Source: SLRI01 sp964393275 (GTDB lineage Bacteria; Pseudomonadota; Alphaproteobacteria; Geminicoccales; Geminicoccaceae). From it: a stretch of DNA of 64,000 nucleotides. Made by a program: the position numbers and the translations under genes. The notes beneath the pieces were generated by a model that searched no databases, had not been told where the DNA came from, and worked only from the letters and a program-made list of their open reading frames with translations. The DNA lies in contig CAYMTA010000013.1 of assembly GCA_964393275.1 (NCBI GenBank), positions 1-64,000 on the forward strand, read 5' to 3'. Position 1 is the first letter of the stretch. Each line of letters begins with the position of its first letter. Shown here piece by piece: positions 16,932-24,848 of the stretch.

Positions 16932-18613
16932 GATGCCTGGTCCGGCGCGTGCCAGAACGGCTGCTGCGCCTTGAAGCCGCGCCAGCCCTTGGCCGCCTCG
17001 CGGCGCCCGACCACGACCGCCTCGGCCTGCCAGCCGATGACGAGGCCGATGCCGCGCTCGAGCGCCGGCCGATCCGTTTCGGCTCCCGCCGCCGCCGACA
17101 GGTCCTCGAGCAGACGCCGCGTCTCGATCTGGTCATTGAGGCGGCCGAGCCGCTCCTGCAGCCTGGCCGCAGCCCGAGCATAGTGCTTCGCCGCCTTGCC
17201 GGGGGAAAGGTCGCTCAGGAACTCGACGCCGTAGCGCAGCTTCTTCAGGGCGAGGCGAACCTCGTGCCGCTCGCTGTCGCCGAGCCGCCGGAACCCGCGG
17301 CCGCGCTGGCGGACGCGCTTGTGCCGCCGATCGAGCAAGGGAACGGCGAGCTCGATGACCGGCGTCTTCTGGGCCAGGGCGATTTCCTCCGTGGCGTCGT
17401 CCCGCCATCGCTCGAGCGCCACCCAGAGGGCCAGATCGAGCACCAGATCGGCATGCTCGCGCGAATCGAGATAGGTGCGAAGGGTCTCGTAGGCGTCTCT
17501 CCGCGCCGCCTCGGCCGTGGCCGCCAGCACGGCCAGCGCGGGCTGCTCCCCGGGAAGGCCCGAAGCGATCTCGGGCAGTGTCTCGGTCAGGAGCACGTCG
17601 AGCTCGCGCGCCGCCCTGGTCGCCTCGATCGCCGTCCTCAGCCGCGCCTCCCAGGCTTCGCGCCCGGCCGGGGCCAGGGCCGAGGCGAAGAGGGCGAGGG
17701 CCGAGCGCGTGCGGCGGAGCGCTATGCGCAACTGATGCACGCCCTCGACCGCCCGGCCGTCCCGGGCCGCCGCCTCGTTCTGCAGGAGCTGCTGCAGGCA
17801 GCTCGCCAGCACCGTGCCCATGGCCGTGGCGACCGTCATCGCCGGATCGAGCGCCGGGTGAGTGGCCTTCCGCGCTGGCGGCGGACGATCCGTGGCGAGC
17901 AGGTAGCCGCGCTCGGCCTTTGCCGCCATGACGATCCTGAGCGGCGCCCAGCCGCGCAGCAGCTCGAGCAGGAGGTAGAGCGCCTCGGGCGGTCCCGCCT
18001 TGAGCTCCAGCTCGACCTCGGCGATCCGCTCGATCCGCCGCTTGCGCCTTGGCTTGCGGGCCTCGGGGACGCCTGTCTCGATCGTGCCGCGGTCGAAGGC
18101 GACCTCGATGATTGCCGTGCCACCACCCTCCAGCTTCTGCTCGACCAGCATCAGCCGGCGCTCGACCTGGGTGATGAAAACCGGCGCCAGCTCCTCGGGC
18201 AGGACCAGGCCGAGCGCCTCGAGCGCCGCGGGGTCGCCGAGATCCAGCTCCGGCGCCATGGCAGCGACCGCGCGCTCCCATTCGCCCCGCACGGTGTGCG
18301 CGGCCCCGCCGACCGATGCGGTCTTGATCGTCTGGATGAACCGGTCGCCGACCCGGCGCACCCGGAGGCTGACCTTCCGCGCTTGGAGGCGCAGCTCCGG
18401 CGTGTCGAAGTAGCGGCTCTCGAGCGCCTGCACCTCGGGGCTCGTGAACGCGATCGGGCTCGCCCCGAGGCGCTCGGCGAGGCCGGCGAGACCGGCAGGG
18501 TCGACGGCGAGCTTCAGCTCGATCTCACGATCGCTCGATGGCGCGCGCACGACTGGGGGCTCCGCTGCTCGAGGTGTCGGGCCAACGGTTTGCTCTCTCT
18601 GACCCTCGTCCAT
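16928..18613 (-). CDS. CYTH-CHAD domain protein (inorganic triphosphatase-like)
   Basis: 561 residues, ATG at 18613 with GAGGTGGG just upstream. The N-terminal CYTH tunnel fold opens with the ExExK motif EIELK (residues 30-34) and includes SRYFDTPELRLQARKVSLRV and FIQTIKTA. This domain hydrolyses triphosphates or related phosphoryl compounds. The C-terminal CHAD domain (about residues 265-530) is helical with many conserved histidines and arginines (GRAVEGVHQLRIALRRTRSA, ERHEVRLALKKLRYGVEFLS) and in known cases binds polyphosphate. This domain pairing is common. The overlap with a ParA-like gene is the unusual part. Confidence 0.93.
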   Translation of the reverse strand: MDEGQREQTVGPTPRAAEPPVVRAPSSDREIELKLAVDPAGLAGLAERLGASPIAFTSPEVQALESRYFDTPELRLQARKVSLRVRRVGDRFIQTIKTASVGGAAHTVRGEWERAVAAMAPELDLGDPAALEALGLVLPEELAPVFITQVERRLMLVEQKLEGGGTAIIEVAFDRGTIETGVPEARKPRRKRRIERIAEVELELKAGPPEALYLLLELLRGWAPLRIVMAAKAERGYLLATDRPPPARKATHPALDPAMTVATAMGTVLASCLQQLLQNEAAARDGRAVEGVHQLRIALRRTRSALALFASALAPAGREAWEARLRTAIEATRAARELDVLLTETLPEIASGLPGEQPALAVLAATAEAARRDAYETLRTYLDSREHADLVLDLALWVALERWRDDATEEIALAQKTPVIELAVPLLDRRHKRVRQRGRGFRRLGDSERHEVRLALKKLRYGVEFLSDLSPGKAAKHYARAAARLQERLGRLNDQIETRRLLEDLSAAAGAETDRPALERGIGLVIGWQAEAVVVGRREAAKGWRGFKAQQPFWHAPDQAS

Positions 18614-18732
18614 CCCACCTCTTCTCTGCTAGGATCGGCCTTCGTTGTCGCTGACCCAGATCAATGTGGCACGGTCGTCGACCGGCTACATCGGACGCCG
18701 GTTGGCCGGATCGGGGCCCTGGAGGGGATGTC

Positions 18733-19575
18733 ATGAGCCTGAAAGACCTGCTGGTGCATATCGACGACAAGCCGAGCAGCGACAAGCGGCTCGATGCGGC
18801 GGTCGAGCTGGCGCTCGCCTTCGACGCGCATCTCGTCGGCCTGATGCTGGTCGCCGAGCCCTATGTGCCGGCCGCCATCGGCGTCAGCATCCCGGCCGAG
18901 ATCCTGCGCGACCAGCGCGAGGCGGCGGTGCAGCGCTCCGAGGCCGTGCTCGCCAAGGCGAAGGAGCGCGCCGAGAAGGCCGGCTGCCGGCTCGAGGTGC
19001 GCCGCGAGTTGGTCAAGGTCGACGATTTCGGCACGGCCTTCGCCCGCCAGGCGCGGTATGCCGACCTCAGCATCGTCGGCCAGGGGGACCCGGCCGAGGG
19101 CGATGTCGATGCCGAGCTGGTCGTCGAGGCGAGCTTCCTCGACAGCGGCCGGCCGTCGCTCGTCATTCCCTATATCGGCGCCCGCAGCCTGCCGCCGAAG
19201 CAGGTCCTGGTCGCCTGGGACGGGTCGCGCGAGGCGGCGCGGGCGGTCGGCGACGCCATGCCGCTGCTGCTCAAGGCCCAGAACGTTCTGGTGCTGGTCG
19301 TCGACCCGGGCAAGCTCAGGGGCCGCATCGGCGAGCAGCCCGGCGCCGATCTCGGCAACCATCTCGCCCGGCACGGCATCAAGGTCGAGGTGCGGACCGC
19401 GGCGAGCGGCGGGCTGGCGACCGGTGACGTCATCATCGGCCAGGCCAGCGATGCCGGCGCCGACCTCGTGGTGATGGGCGGCTACGGCCACTCGCGGCTG
19501 CGCGAGCTGGTGCTCGGCGGGGCCACCCAGAGCCTGCTCGACCACATGCCGATCCCGGTGCTCATGGCCCACTGA
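18733..19575 (+). CDS. Universal stress protein with two UspA domains
   Basis: 280 residues; ATG 18733 follows GGAGGGGATGTC, a good binding site, so the longer upstream frame is rejected. Two UspA-type alpha/beta domains are present. The first starts DLLVHIDDKPSSDKRLDAAV and the second starts QVLVAWDGSREAARAVGDAM and ends with the ATP-binding GxxGxSxLRE pattern (MGGYGHSRLRELVLGGATQS). Such tandem proteins bind nucleotides and are induced by stress or growth arrest. It is divergent from the CYTH-CHAD gene and convergent with the coiled-coil gene. Confidence 0.93.
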   Translation: MSLKDLLVHIDDKPSSDKRLDAAVELALAFDAHLVGLMLVAEPYVPAAIGVSIPAEILRDQREAAVQRSEAVLAKAKERAEKAGCRLEVRRELVKVDDFGTAFARQARYADLSIVGQGDPAEGDVDAELVVEASFLDSGRPSLVIPYIGARSLPPKQVLVAWDGSREAARAVGDAMPLLLKAQNVLVLVVDPGKLRGRIGEQPGADLGNHLARHGIKVEVRTAASGGLATGDVIIGQASDAGADLVVMGGYGHSRLRELVLGGATQSLLDHMPIPVLMAH

Positions 19576-19625
19576 AGGGGCCTGTCGAGCGCGGCTGCCG
19601 ACCGACGTCCAGCCGGCGCCGCTCC

Positions 19626-21707
19626 TCAGCGCGGCGCCGGCTGGGGTGGGGCGGGGGCCACGTCGAGATGCACCGTCTGCAGGGCGTCGAGGCGGGCTCG
19701 CGTCTGCCTCAGCTCCTCCTCCACCCCCTTGAGGCGATCGAGCTCGGTCTCGAGCTCGGCGGTGTCGGAGACCACGCCATCCGTCGGCCTGAGCTCGGCG
19801 GCGAGCCGGGCCATGGTCCGCAGCTCCTCCTCGAGCTCGGCGATGCGCTGATTGGCGGCGGCATAGGCCTCGGGCGTGATGGCGCTGGTGGCGGCCGGCC
19901 GCGTGTCGAGCTTGAGCTGCAACGCCGCGTTCCTGGCGTCGAGCTCCGCCAGCTCGGCCGCGTGCGCCTCGGCCGCGGCATCGAGCGCCGCCGAGCTCGC
20001 CTTGGCCATGCTCTCGCGCTCGGCCCTGAGCGCGGTCGCCTGCCGCTCGGCCTGGGCCAGCGCGTCCCGGGCCGCCGCCAGCTCGGCGCTGAGCGTCCCG
20101 GCCCGATCCTTCGCCCGCTCCGTTGCCGCCGATCCGGCCGTGGCCGCCGCCTGCAGCTCGTCGAGCCGTGCCGTGGCCGTCTCGGCGGTCGCCTTGGCGG
20201 CGGCGAGATCGGTTTGCAGCGCATCGCGCTCGGCCCGAATTGCGGCCAGCTCGGTGGTCGCCGCCGCGTCGTCCTCGGCCGGTGGCGCCGTGCGCACGAG
20301 GGCGAGCTCGGCCTGCAGCGCGGTGCGCTCGGCGGCGAGAGCGGTGGTGCGGTTCTCGGCATCGGTCGCCTGGGCCTCGAGCCGGGTGAGCCGGTCGCCG
20401 AGCTCGGTCAGGACGGCGTCGCGCGCGGCCAGGAGCTCCTGGCCGGTCTGCAGCTCGGCCGCGAGCCGGTCGCGCTCGGCGGTGGCGGTGGTCAGCTCCG
20501 CCCCGAGCGCGTCCTTCTCCTGGGCCAGCGCCTGCGCCCGGCTCTCCGCATCCTGCCTGCCGTTGCGCAAGGATTCGGCCAGGGCGGTCGCGTCCGCCAG
20601 CTGCTGCGCCAGCGCCGCCCTTTCCTCCTCGGCGTTGGCCAGATGCTCGACCAGCGTGTCGCGCTCGCCCGCCAGTGTCGCCAGCCGGGCAGCGGCGCTC
20701 TCGCCCTGCCGCGTTGCCGCCGCATCAGCCTCCGCGGCGCTGGCGAGATCGCGGGTGAGCTGCGCGTTCTCCGCCTCGATCTCGACCCGCTGCGACTCGG
20801 CCGCCGTCAGCCGCGCCTGGAGATCGCCCTTGCTTGCCTCGAGCGTGGCCACGGCTTCGGCCTGCTGCGCTCGGCCGCGCTCGAGCGCCGCCTCGAGCAC
20901 GGCCTTCTCGGCGGCCAGGGCCTTGTTCTGATCCTCGAGCTGGCCCAGTCGGGCCGACAACGCCGGGTCGCCGCCGGGCTCGGCCGAGGCGGCGCCAGCG
21001 GCCCGCACCGGGCCGGCGGCCTCGAGCGTGGCCATCCGCTGCAGCGCCTGATCGAGCTGCAGCCGTGCCGCGTCCCGCTCGCGCTCGACCAGCCGCAGCT
21101 CCATGCCGATCTGGGCGAGCTGGTCCGGGGTCACCGCCTCGGCCGCGACCACTGGCTGGCCGGCGGCATCGATGATCGCCTCGACCGCCCCATCCGCGCC
21201 CAGCTCCGCCTCGAGCGCCGTGATCCGCGACCCGGCGGCGGCAAGCCTGGCCTCGGCAGCGGCCCGCGCCTCCTCGGCATGAGCGAGCTTGAGCTGGACC
21301 GCCGCCACCTCGCGGGCCGCCTGCTCGGTCGCGGCCGTCGTCCGGCCAGTGGCCGACGCGAGCTCGCTCTCCAGTCGGGCGACCTCGTCGGCCAGCGCCT
21401 CGATCGATTCCCCGGGCCGGGCATCCGGCGCGGCGATTGCGACGCCGTCGTCGGTAGGCAGGGTGGTCACGACCGTCGCGGATTCGGCCGATGACGCCGT
21501 TCGCTCGAGCGAGGCGAGGCGCGCGCCCTGCTCCCTGTAGACGTGATAGCCGTAGCCGAGGGCGGCGATCAGGGCGATGCAGAGAAGGCCGAGCACGAGG
21601 AGCAACCCGCGCCGGCCGCCACCCCCGCGCCCGGCCGGGCCGAAACCGTTGTGCCGACCAGGATCATCCCTGAACTGCCATCCGTTCTCAGCGCGCGGAT
21701 CGGCCAT
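19626..21707 (-). CDS. Membrane-anchored long coiled-coil protein of unknown function
   Basis: 693 residues. About 33 N-terminal residues, including a glycine-rich stretch and RR, precede a single membrane helix (GLLLVLGLLCIALIAALGYG). The remaining ~600 residues are almost entirely alanine/glutamate/arginine heptads (for example AEARLAAAGSRITALEAELG), ending in a short proline tail. This predicts an extended periplasmic rod tethered to the inner membrane. I do not recognise a family beyond general coiled coils. It sits between bamD and lpxC, a place normally without such a gene, but in its own unit with about 200 bases of upstream region. A structural or envelope-spanning role is inference. 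Confidence 0.8.
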   Translation of the reverse strand: MADPRAENGWQFRDDPGRHNGFGPAGRGGGGRRGLLLVLGLLCIALIAALGYGYHVYREQGARLASLERTASSAESATVVTTLPTDDGVAIAAPDARPGESIEALADEVARLESELASATGRTTAATEQAAREVAAVQLKLAHAEEARAAAEARLAAAGSRITALEAELGADGAVEAIIDAAGQPVVAAEAVTPDQLAQIGMELRLVERERDAARLQLDQALQRMATLEAAGPVRAAGAASAEPGGDPALSARLGQLEDQNKALAAEKAVLEAALERGRAQQAEAVATLEASKGDLQARLTAAESQRVEIEAENAQLTRDLASAAEADAAATRQGESAAARLATLAGERDTLVEHLANAEEERAALAQQLADATALAESLRNGRQDAESRAQALAQEKDALGAELTTATAERDRLAAELQTGQELLAARDAVLTELGDRLTRLEAQATDAENRTTALAAERTALQAELALVRTAPPAEDDAAATTELAAIRAERDALQTDLAAAKATAETATARLDELQAAATAGSAATERAKDRAGTLSAELAAARDALAQAERQATALRAERESMAKASSAALDAAAEAHAAELAELDARNAALQLKLDTRPAATSAITPEAYAAANQRIAELEEELRTMARLAAELRPTDGVVSDTAELETELDRLKGVEEELRQTRARLDALQTVHLDVAPAPPQPAPR

Positions 21708-21915
21708 GCTTACGGGCTCTCCTTGAACGATCCTTCTTGGCGTCGGCGCATCACCATCCCCCGCCCGGCCTCATCGGCCGGACGAAGATCGGGCGGCCTT
21801 TCGGTCACCGTCGCCGTGTCGCATCGGGACACTGCAAGCGCGCGCGATCGACGTCCAATGAATTCGCGCGCCAGCCTTCTTTGTAATCTGGCCGGCGAAT
21901 GACTTCCAGATTATT

Positions 21916-22878
21916 TCAGCTCGTGCGGGCGCCGAGCGGCTCGCGGGCGAGCGGCTGGCCGGCTGTCGCCCCAGCCGCCGGATGCGCCCCAAGGTCCAGG
22001 GCTCGCCGCAGCAGCTCGGTCAGCAGCCCGCAATCCGGCTCCTCCGTGACCAGCTCGACCGCCGGCAGGACCCCCAGCCGGCCGCCCAGCAGGCCGAGCG
22101 CCCCGAGCGCCAGGAGATTGCCGTGCCGGGCCGGCTCGTCGGCGAAGCGCAGGCCCTCCTCGTTGGTGACGGACGGACCCTCGAACAGCACCGTGTTGCG
22201 GGCCGACACACCACGCCAGAGGCCGCGCTCCTGCCCGGCCAGGGTGTCGGGAAGGCTGGCCGAGTAGCGCGCGCCGGCCAGGTCGTGGCGGAGCGCGTCG
22301 GAGCGCAGCGCCACGCGATGCGCGAAGCTGCCCCGCTCCGGCAGGGTCACGGTGCTGGCGAGGCTCGGCTGCCCGGCCGGCGCCAGCCTTGCCCAGGCGG
22401 CACCGCGCCGGACCTCGACCGGCTCGACGAGGACAGGGACGGTGGCAGCCACGCCCTCGTCACCCACCACGCCGGCACACTCGATCAGGAAGACGAAGGG
22501 CTGGGCGCTGCCATCCATGGCGGGCACCTCGGGCCCGTTGAGCTCGATCAGCGCGTTGTCGATGCCGGTGAGCGCCAGGGCGGCCAGGACATGCTCGATC
22601 GAGGCGACGCGGCTGCCATCCTCGCCGGCCAGGACGAAGGCGTGGTCGCTCGGCACGAGATGCCGGGCGGCGGCCGGCACAGGCTGGGTGCCCGCCCGAT
22701 CGGTGCGGCGAAAGGAAATCCCGCTGCCGGCCGGGGCCGGATGCAGGGTCAGCGCCACGCGGGCCCCGGAATGCCGGCCGACGCCGACACAACCGATGGC
22801 ATGGCGCAGCGTGCGCTGAACGGAGGATGCCGGCTCGTCCGCCAGCATCGATGCCCGGTCGTCTCGATTCTTGCTCAT
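21916..22878 (-). CDS. lpxC: LpxC homologue (UDP-3-O-acyl-GlcNAc deacetylase) with degenerate active site
   Basis: 320 residues from ATG 22878. Fold and synteny are those of LpxC: SSVQRTLRHAIGCVGVGRHS, ASIEHVLAALALTGIDNALI (retaining the E-H pair, H96) and LNGPEVPAMDGSAQPFVFLI. But the second half has lost the catalytic apparatus. The usual ARTFGF block reads SASLPDTL. The usual RHKxLDAIGD reads RHGNLLALGA, so H252 remains while the adjacent lysine is Gly253, the zinc-ligand aspartate is Leu256 and the second aspartate is Ala260. The late active-site histidine (E. coli His265) is replaced, D282 by my alignment. I checked the frame directly and there is no frameshift. By family knowledge such a protein should not deacetylate normally. 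It may be a pseudoenzyme or a relic kept at the canonical ftsZ-lpxC locus. Confidence 0.8.
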   Translation of the reverse strand: MSKNRDDRASMLADEPASSVQRTLRHAIGCVGVGRHSGARVALTLHPAPAGSGISFRRTDRAGTQPVPAAARHLVPSDHAFVLAGEDGSRVASIEHVLAALALTGIDNALIELNGPEVPAMDGSAQPFVFLIECAGVVGDEGVAATVPVLVEPVEVRRGAAWARLAPAGQPSLASTVTLPERGSFAHRVALRSDALRHDLAGARYSASLPDTLAGQERGLWRGVSARNTVLFEGPSVTNEEGLRFADEPARHGNLLALGALGLLGGRLGVLPAVELVTEEPDCGLLTELLRRALDLGAHPAAGATAGQPLAREPLGARTS

Positions 22879-22994
22879 GGCCCCGCTCCTCGCTGGTCCC
22901 GGTCGGACCGCCTCATTGGCGTCGACCGGTGCTGGCCAGGCGGTGCTGTTCCCTCGAAAAGCCGCCCTTTTTCGCAGGTGCTGGGGGCACTCGC

Positions 22995-23051
22995 CAAAAA
23001 GGTTGGTTTCCCCGCCTTCCGGCAACCTTACCAGAAAAACGGGGAAACCAA
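22995..23051 (-). terminator. Intrinsic-terminator-like hairpin between ftsZ and lpxC
   Basis: On the minus strand a perfect 12-bp stem, TTGGTTTCCCCG pairing with CGGGGAAACCAA, closes a 25-base loop and is followed by CCTTTTT. This would end the dcw transcript after ftsZ. An alternative pairing of AAGGTTG inside the loop with CAACCTT overlapping the 3' stem arm would disrupt it. Confidence 0.6.
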
Positions 23052-23067
23052 ATAGTGATTTCAAACT

Positions 23068-23108
23068 GCCTGTTTAGGAGGAGAGATCAAAGCAACCTCT
23101 CAACAGGC
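23068..23108 (-). promoter_or_regulatory. Hairpin directly after the ftsZ stop, first element of a structured leader
   Basis: GCCTGTT pairs with AACAGGC, with a nested GAGAG/CTCTC stem inside. It lies between the ftsZ stop and the terminator-like hairpin at 22995-23051. Together they form a low-GC, structured region unlike its surroundings. Role unknown. Confidence 0.45.
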
Positions 23109-23114
23109 GTCGTT

Positions 23115-24719
23115 TTAGCCGTCAACCCGCTCCTTGCGCAAGAACGCCGGGATGTCCCCAAGCTCGTCCTGGCTCGGCGTGCCGTTTCGGCCACGCTCTA
23201 CATGACCCTGGGCATGACCCGGGGCTTGGCTCTCCGCCGCGGCCGGTGCGTCATAGGCCGGCTCGGCCGGGCCGCGCGCCGACGCCAGCACCGATTCGCG
23301 CCGGAACTGCGACTGGCTCGAGGGGTGCGCCGACGGCTGCTGGCCGCTGCCCAGATCGGGGCCGTGGCCGGTGAAGCCGCGCGGGAAGGCGATCCCCTTG
23401 ACCCGCTCGAAGATGCCGCGCCCGATCGACCGGTCCTCCGGCCTCGGCCCGACCCGCCGTGCCACGGCGTCGTAGCCGTCGGCCGGCTGCTCGGCGCGGT
23501 AGGGTGTCCCCTGCGCCGGCGGTGGCACGAAGCTCGGATACTGGCTCTCGGTCGCCGGTGCCGGCTCGCGCCGCGCCTCGGTGGCCGCCCGCAAATGCAG
23601 GGTCGGGTTGGCCTCGTGCGCCCGCTGCGCCGGCTTCTGCACCGCCGGATAGGGTTGCGGGCGGTAGGTCGCCTGCGGGAACCAGCCGCCGGCCTGGGCC
23701 GGCGCCTCGGTGGCCTGGGCATTCTCGGCCGCCGCCATCTTGGCCCGCTCGGCCGGCGTCTCGATGCCGGTGGCGACGACGGAAACCCGCAGCGCCCCCT
23801 GCAGCGATTCGTCGAAGGTCGAGCCGAAGATGATGTTGGCTTCGGGGTCCACCTCCTCGCGGATCCGGTTGGCGGCGGCGTCGATCTCGAAGAGGGTGAT
23901 GTCGGTGCCGCCGGTGATGTTGATCAGGACGCCGCGCGCCCCGCGCATCGACACCTCGTCGAGCAGCGGGTTGGAGATCGCGGCCTCGGCGGCCTCGATC
24001 GCCCGGCGCTCGCCCTCGGCCTCGCCGGTGCCCATCATCGCCTTGCCCATCTCGGACATGACGGTGCGGATGTCGGCGAAGTCGAGATTGATCATGCCCG
24101 GCATGACCATGAGGTCGGTGACACCCCGGACACCCATGTGCAGCACCTGGTCGGCCATCTGGAAGGCCTCGGCGAAGGTCGTCCGCTCGTTGGCCAGCCT
24201 GAAGAGGTTCTGGTTGGGGATGACGATCAGCGTGTCGACGAACTGCTGCAGCTCGGTGAGCCCCCCCTCGGCGAGGCGCATGCGGTGCGCCCCCTCGAAG
24301 TGGAAGGGCTTGGTCACCACGCCGACGGTCAGGATGCCCATGTCGCGCACCGCGCGGGCGATGACCGGTGCCGCACCCGTGCCGGTGCCGCCGCCCATGC
24401 CGGCGGTGATGAACACCATGTTCGAGCCCTGCAGCAGATCTAGGATCTCGTCCAGGCTCTCCTCGGCCGAGGCGCGGCCGACCTCGGGCCGGGCACCGGC
24501 GCCGAGCCCGTGGGTGATCGCGTGGCCGAGCTGGATCTTGCGATCGGTCAGGCAGTTGGCCAGGGCCTGCGCGTCGGTGTTGCAGGCGACGAACTCGACC
24601 CCCTCGAGATGCGAGGTGATCATGTTGTTGACGGCATTGCCGCCGGCGCCGCCGACGCCCACCACGGTGATGCGCGGCTTCAGCTCATGCGTTACCGGCA
24701 TGCTCAAGCTAATTGTCAT
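23115..24719 (-). CDS. ftsZ: Cell division GTPase FtsZ
   Basis: 534 residues from ATG 24719, which has GGAGGAGAAGAAG immediately upstream; the longer frame is rejected. Tubulin signature GMGGGTGTGAAPVIAR, T3 loop TAGMGGG, T7 loop MINLDFADIRTVMSE and NTDAQAL are all present. After the ~320-residue core comes a long linker of about 200 residues rich in Pro, Gln, Ala and Arg, then the conserved C-terminal peptide DIPAFLRKE that binds FtsA and other anchors. Long linkers are typical of alphaproteobacterial FtsZ. A 129-base gap separates it from ftsA, the largest in the cluster, so ftsZ probably has its own promoter. Confidence 0.98.
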   Translation of the reverse strand: MTISLSMPVTHELKPRITVVGVGGAGGNAVNNMITSHLEGVEFVACNTDAQALANCLTDRKIQLGHAITHGLGAGARPEVGRASAEESLDEILDLLQGSNMVFITAGMGGGTGTGAAPVIARAVRDMGILTVGVVTKPFHFEGAHRMRLAEGGLTELQQFVDTLIVIPNQNLFRLANERTTFAEAFQMADQVLHMGVRGVTDLMVMPGMINLDFADIRTVMSEMGKAMMGTGEAEGERRAIEAAEAAISNPLLDEVSMRGARGVLINITGGTDITLFEIDAAANRIREEVDPEANIIFGSTFDESLQGALRVSVVATGIETPAERAKMAAAENAQATEAPAQAGGWFPQATYRPQPYPAVQKPAQRAHEANPTLHLRAATEARREPAPATESQYPSFVPPPAQGTPYRAEQPADGYDAVARRVGPRPEDRSIGRGIFERVKGIAFPRGFTGHGPDLGSGQQPSAHPSSQSQFRRESVLASARGPAEPAYDAPAAAESQAPGHAQGHVERGRNGTPSQDELGDIPAFLRKERVDG

Positions 24720-24848
24720 CTTCTTCTCCTCCTTCGTTGGGTGCGGTCGCCGACCGTTTTCGGTTCGTGCGCCGCGGGCAGTGGCCTTGCCCTGGGCAGG
24801 GGGCGGCCGGGAAAACTCTTCTCGCCAGGTCACTGGCTCTCCATGGGC

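Noticed and set aside
19626..21494. Plus-strand open frame of ~600 codons opposite the coiled-coil gene
   Set aside because: Gly/Arg/Leu repeats arise from complementing GCC/GAG-rich heptads; the minus-strand frame has a proper start, membrane helix and heptad pattern.
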